From Halomonas sp. THAF5a (lineage in GTDB: Bacteria > Pseudomonadota > Gammaproteobacteria > Pseudomonadales > Halomonadaceae): a stretch of 64,000 nucleotides of DNA. Position numbers and translations under genes: made by a program. The DNA lies in contig NZ_CP045417.1 in assembly GCF_009363755.1 (NCBI RefSeq), positions 1,116,001-1,180,000 of the forward strand, read 5' to 3'. The notes under the pieces were generated by a model. The model ran no database searches. It saw nothing but the letters and a program-made list of their open reading frames with translations, and had not been told where the DNA came from. Shown in pieces: positions 61,476 to 64,000 of this stretch (the first letter of the stretch is position 1; each line of letters begins with the position of its first letter).

Positions 61476-62651
61476 ATGTCGATGCCACTCAAGGGCTACC
61501 GGGTCCTCGACCTAACCAATGTCCTAGCGGGGCCATTCTGCTGTCACCAGCTCGCCCACCTGGGCGCCGAGGTGATCAAGGTGGAGCGGCCCGGTGGCGG
61601 AGACCTGGCCAGGCAGCTGGGTGCTGATGCCGAGCTGAATCGCGAGCACATGGGTGTGTCCTTCTTGGCACAGAACGCAGGCAAGGGATCCGTCACCCTG
61701 GATCTGAAACAGTCTGAGGACCGCGAGAAATTCATCAGCTTGGTCAAGGACGCCGACGTGCTGGTGGAAAACTTTCGCCCTGGTGTGATGGCACGGCTGG
61801 GTCTCGAGTTCGACAAGCTCAAGGAAGTTAACCCTCGCCTCGTCTACTGTGCCATTTCCGGGTTTGGGCAAGACGGCCCGCTATCCACCTTTCCCGCCTA
61901 TGACCAGATCATTCAGGGCATGGCGGGAGTGATGAGCGTGACAGGGGACGCCGAGCATTCGCCTTACCGGGTTGGTTATCCGCTGGCCGATACCATTGGA
62001 GGGCTGACGGCAGCCATGGCGATCAATGCCGCTTTGGCTGAGAAAGAACGCCAGGCCAGGTTCATCGATGTCTCGATGCTCGAGTCCGTGCTCGCGACCA
62101 TGGGGTGGGCGGTCTCCAACTTGCTGGTGGCAGGTCGCTCCCCGGCCCCTATCGGTAATGACAACGTCACCGCCAGTCCTTCGGGGACCTTCCGCACCGG
62201 TGATGGCCTGCTCAATATCGCCGCCAACAAGCAGGAACAGTTCGAGGCTCTGAGCCGGTTGCTACAGCATCCGGAGTGGATTGAGGACCCGCGTTTCGCC
62301 GAGCGTCAGGCGCGGCTCGAACATCGTCAAGAACTGAAGGATCTGATCGAGTCCGCCTTGAGCGAGAACACCACCGAACACTGGTGGCACGCCCTCGTGG
62401 CTGCGGGCGTGCCTGCCGGGCCTGTCTACAGCGTCGAGGAAGCACTCAACCATCCTCAGGTTCGCGACAGGGGGTTGATCGAGCGCTTCGACGAGGCCGG
62501 CATTGGCCGCCCTCTTGAGATCGTGAGCGGCGGTTACCGGTTTGATGGCCAGGCCCCTCGCGTACCGACGCCCCCGCCCTTGCTGGGCGCCGACAATGAT
62601 CGCTGGTTCGGGCCGCGCACCACCAATCACGTTGAGGAGTCAGACGCATGA
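61476..62651 (+). CDS. CaiB/BaiF family III CoA-transferase
   Basis: Transfers CoA between organic acids. The 391-aa protein has the family opening PLKGYRVLDLTNVLAGPFC, GAEVIKVERPGGGD, and the catalytic Asp in FPAYDQIIQGMAG. GGAGGCAACAAC precedes the ATG at 61476. Overlaps the citryl-CoA-lyase-like gene by ATGA, so the two act in one pathway: CoA activation of a dicarboxylate or citrate-like acid, then cleavage. The substrate is not visible from the sequence. Confidence 0.92.
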   Translation: MSMPLKGYRVLDLTNVLAGPFCCHQLAHLGAEVIKVERPGGGDLARQLGADAELNREHMGVSFLAQNAGKGSVTLDLKQSEDREKFISLVKDADVLVENFRPGVMARLGLEFDKLKEVNPRLVYCAISGFGQDGPLSTFPAYDQIIQGMAGVMSVTGDAEHSPYRVGYPLADTIGGLTAAMAINAALAEKERQARFIDVSMLESVLATMGWAVSNLLVAGRSPAPIGNDNVTASPSGTFRTGDGLLNIAANKQEQFEALSRLLQHPEWIEDPRFAERQARLEHRQELKDLIESALSENTTEHWWHALVAAGVPAGPVYSVEEALNHPQVRDRGLIERFDEAGIGRPLEIVSGGYRFDGQAPRVPTPPPLLGADNDRWFGPRTTNHVEESDA

Positions 62652-63493
62652 CCCAGGATTCTCTCGATACCCAGGCCGCGGAGTGGTGGCACACCGAGAT
62701 CATCGATATGAAGCCCGGGGAGATCCGCTATCGCGGCTATCCCATCGAAGCGCTGATCGGCCGCATTGGTTTCGCCGAGATGATCTGGTTGATGACCCGC
62801 GGCGAACTGCCGACTCAGGCCCAGTCGACTTTGCTGGAGGCGGCCCTGATGAGCGCAGTGGACCATGGCCCCCAGGCGCCGAGCATCGCCATCGCGCGCA
62901 TGGCCATGACCTGTGGCAGCAGCCTCAACAACGCGATGGCCTCGGCCGTCAACGTGCTCGACGACGTCCATGGTGGCGCAGGTGAGCAGGCAGTAGAGCT
63001 CTATCAGTCTATCGAGGAGCGCCTCTCAGGCGGCATGCCCTTGGTCGAGGCCACAGAAGCGGAGCTGAACGCCTGGCGTGAGCGCCACGGCAAGATCGTG
63101 CCTGGTTTCGGGCACCGCTTTCACCCCGTCGACCCGCGAGCACCGCGTCTTTTGCAGTTGATCGATGAGGCGGCCGAACGTCATGAGGTCGATGGTCGCT
63201 ATGCCGCTATCGCCCGCGAGATCGAACGCCAGCTGGCAGAAGCGAAAGGGAAACCGATCCCGCTGAATATCGATGGGGCCACGGCGGCGATCTATGCCGA
63301 ACTGGCATTCCCCGCACCGCTGGCCAGAGGGCTGTTCTGTCTGTCCCGCTCCGTGGGCATCCTCGCCCACGCCTGGGAGCAGAAGTGTCAGGGAGGACGC
63401 AACAAGGGGCCTATGCCCAAGGGATGGCTGTGGCACTACGACGGCCACCCTCCCCGCCGCGTCGGCGACGCGACCCCCGAAACGTCAGCTTAG
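62648..63493 (+). CDS. Citryl-CoA lyase / citrate-synthase-like protein
   Basis: A 281-aa citrate-synthase fold protein, shorter than citrate synthase (about 430 aa) and close to the stand-alone citryl-CoA lyase type. Motifs: RGYPIEALIGRIGFAEMIW, DDVHGGAGEQAVEL, and GFGHRFHPVDPRAPRL with the catalytic His. Together with the CoA-transferase it could cleave a CoA-activated citrate analogue to acetyl-CoA plus an oxoacid (family knowledge). Translationally coupled to the transferase. Confidence 0.88.
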   Translation: MTQDSLDTQAAEWWHTEIIDMKPGEIRYRGYPIEALIGRIGFAEMIWLMTRGELPTQAQSTLLEAALMSAVDHGPQAPSIAIARMAMTCGSSLNNAMASAVNVLDDVHGGAGEQAVELYQSIEERLSGGMPLVEATEAELNAWRERHGKIVPGFGHRFHPVDPRAPRLLQLIDEAAERHEVDGRYAAIAREIERQLAEAKGKPIPLNIDGATAAIYAELAFPAPLARGLFCLSRSVGILAHAWEQKCQGGRNKGPMPKGWLWHYDGHPPRRVGDATPETSA

Positions 63494-63539
63494 GTTGCTG
63501 ACAAACGTAGCACGCTATCCTCGAAACGGAGATGACATC

Positions 63540-64000
63540 ATGTACAACAATTCTTTCAAACATTTGGTTGCCTTCACCGCTATCACCTCATGCCTGGCCA
63601 GCGCCAGCGCCGTTGCCGAAGACCTGGTCGTCAGCGCTACCTCTCAGACCTCTGACGACTATGCGCTGGCGGTGGCCTGGTCGAACCAACTGGCCGATGC
63701 CGAAGGTGGTCTGCGTTTGACGGTGGTGGATAACGGAAGCGTCAAGGGGCTTCGGCAACTGGCGGCCTCGCGCGTAGACGTTGCCGTCATTGGCGCCCCT
63801 CATTACCTCGATGCGGTAGAGGGAAAGGGCAACTTCAGTGAAGACCCGGAGCGCTATACCAGTGCCTATCAGAACTTCAAGAGCCTGTTCGCCATCAGCA
63901 CCAGTGCCGGCCAGTACGTGGTACGCGCGGATGCCGGTATCGAAGGCTTCGACGATCTGGCAGGCCACAGCCTCGCCATCGGTCGCCCGGGCGGCAATGC
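63540..64000 (+). CDS. TAXI-family TRAP transporter solute-binding protein, partial
   Basis: Periplasmic binding protein. A signal peptide (residues 1-26, ending SAVAED) precedes the TAXI domain (VDVAVIGAPHYLDAVEG, GFDDLAGHSLAIGRPGGN). The ATG at 63540 follows CGGAGATGACATC. The gene is cut by the right window edge after 153 codons. It likely brings in the acid used by the adjoining CoA-transferase and lyase. Confidence 0.88.
   Translation, partial: MYNNSFKHLVAFTAITSCLASASAVAEDLVVSATSQTSDDYALAVAWSNQLADAEGGLRLTVVDNGSVKGLRQLAASRVDVAVIGAPHYLDAVEGKGNFSEDPERYTSAYQNFKSLFAISTSAGQYVVRADAGIEGFDDLAGHSLAIGRPGGN

Overview
The window looks like part of a large mobile or genomic island in a high-GC gammaproteobacterium, most likely Halomonadaceae (Halomonas-like). 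That guess rests on the general character of the proteins (MvaT-type silencer, TAXI/TRAP uptake protein, P4-type integrase) and was not tested by any search. Ordinary chromosome begins only at the right, after about 60.4 kb.

Layout. (1) 1-11.9 kb is a metal-resistance and envelope-repair cargo. A Cd/Zn/Pb P-type ATPase, LspA, Lnt and an L,D-transpeptidase form a tight leftward operon; CcdA and a CadR/PbrR-like MerR regulator run divergently. A second leftward set holds a CDF exporter, a DsbA-like thioredoxin, an M23 peptidase and a ZIP transporter, with a DegP-like protease divergent. Both leftward sets start from promoters with the 19-bp spacer typical of MerR-family control. (2) 12-18.5 kb holds umuD with a LexA-box candidate, a truncated umuC, a HEPN protein, an MvaT-like silencer, and a recombination module (RadC, YqaJ exonuclease, Erf annealase, DUF932). 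(3) 18.5-29.1 kb is a patchwork: IS481 and IS21 remnants, a D5-like NTPase whose Walker A lysine is lost, an AlpA plus inovirus-Gp2-type pair, and decaying genes (DUF4236, metallophosphoesterase).

(4) 29.7-54.9 kb is the centrepiece: a ~25-kb DNA phosphorothioation defence locus of the Ssp type. The modification genes sspA-B-C-D (cysteine desulfurase, DUF4007 protein, ATPase, PAPS-reductase-like sulfurtransferase) run leftward. Facing them is a rightward six-gene operon: a NERD/pseudokinase/kinase/P-loop giant protein, an unknown 523-aa protein, a PD-(D/E)XK-like plus HerA-like ATPase of 1782 aa, a second DUF4007 protein, a second SspC-like ATPase of 1503 aa with a long coiled coil, and a phosphorothioation-associated methyltransferase. 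The first three may correspond to the known SspFGH effectors; the second DUF4007/ATPase pair is the part that looks new.

(5) 55-60.4 kb is the island end: a broken metK, a CHC2-like zinc-finger protein, a repeat-terminator-repeat structure, a hypothetical gene, a P4-type integrase, and a candidate att site resembling a tRNA-Ser 3' end followed by a terminator. (6) 60.7-64 kb is chromosome: an IclR regulator divergent from a family III CoA-transferase, a citryl-CoA-lyase-like protein and a TAXI solute-binding protein cut by the window edge.
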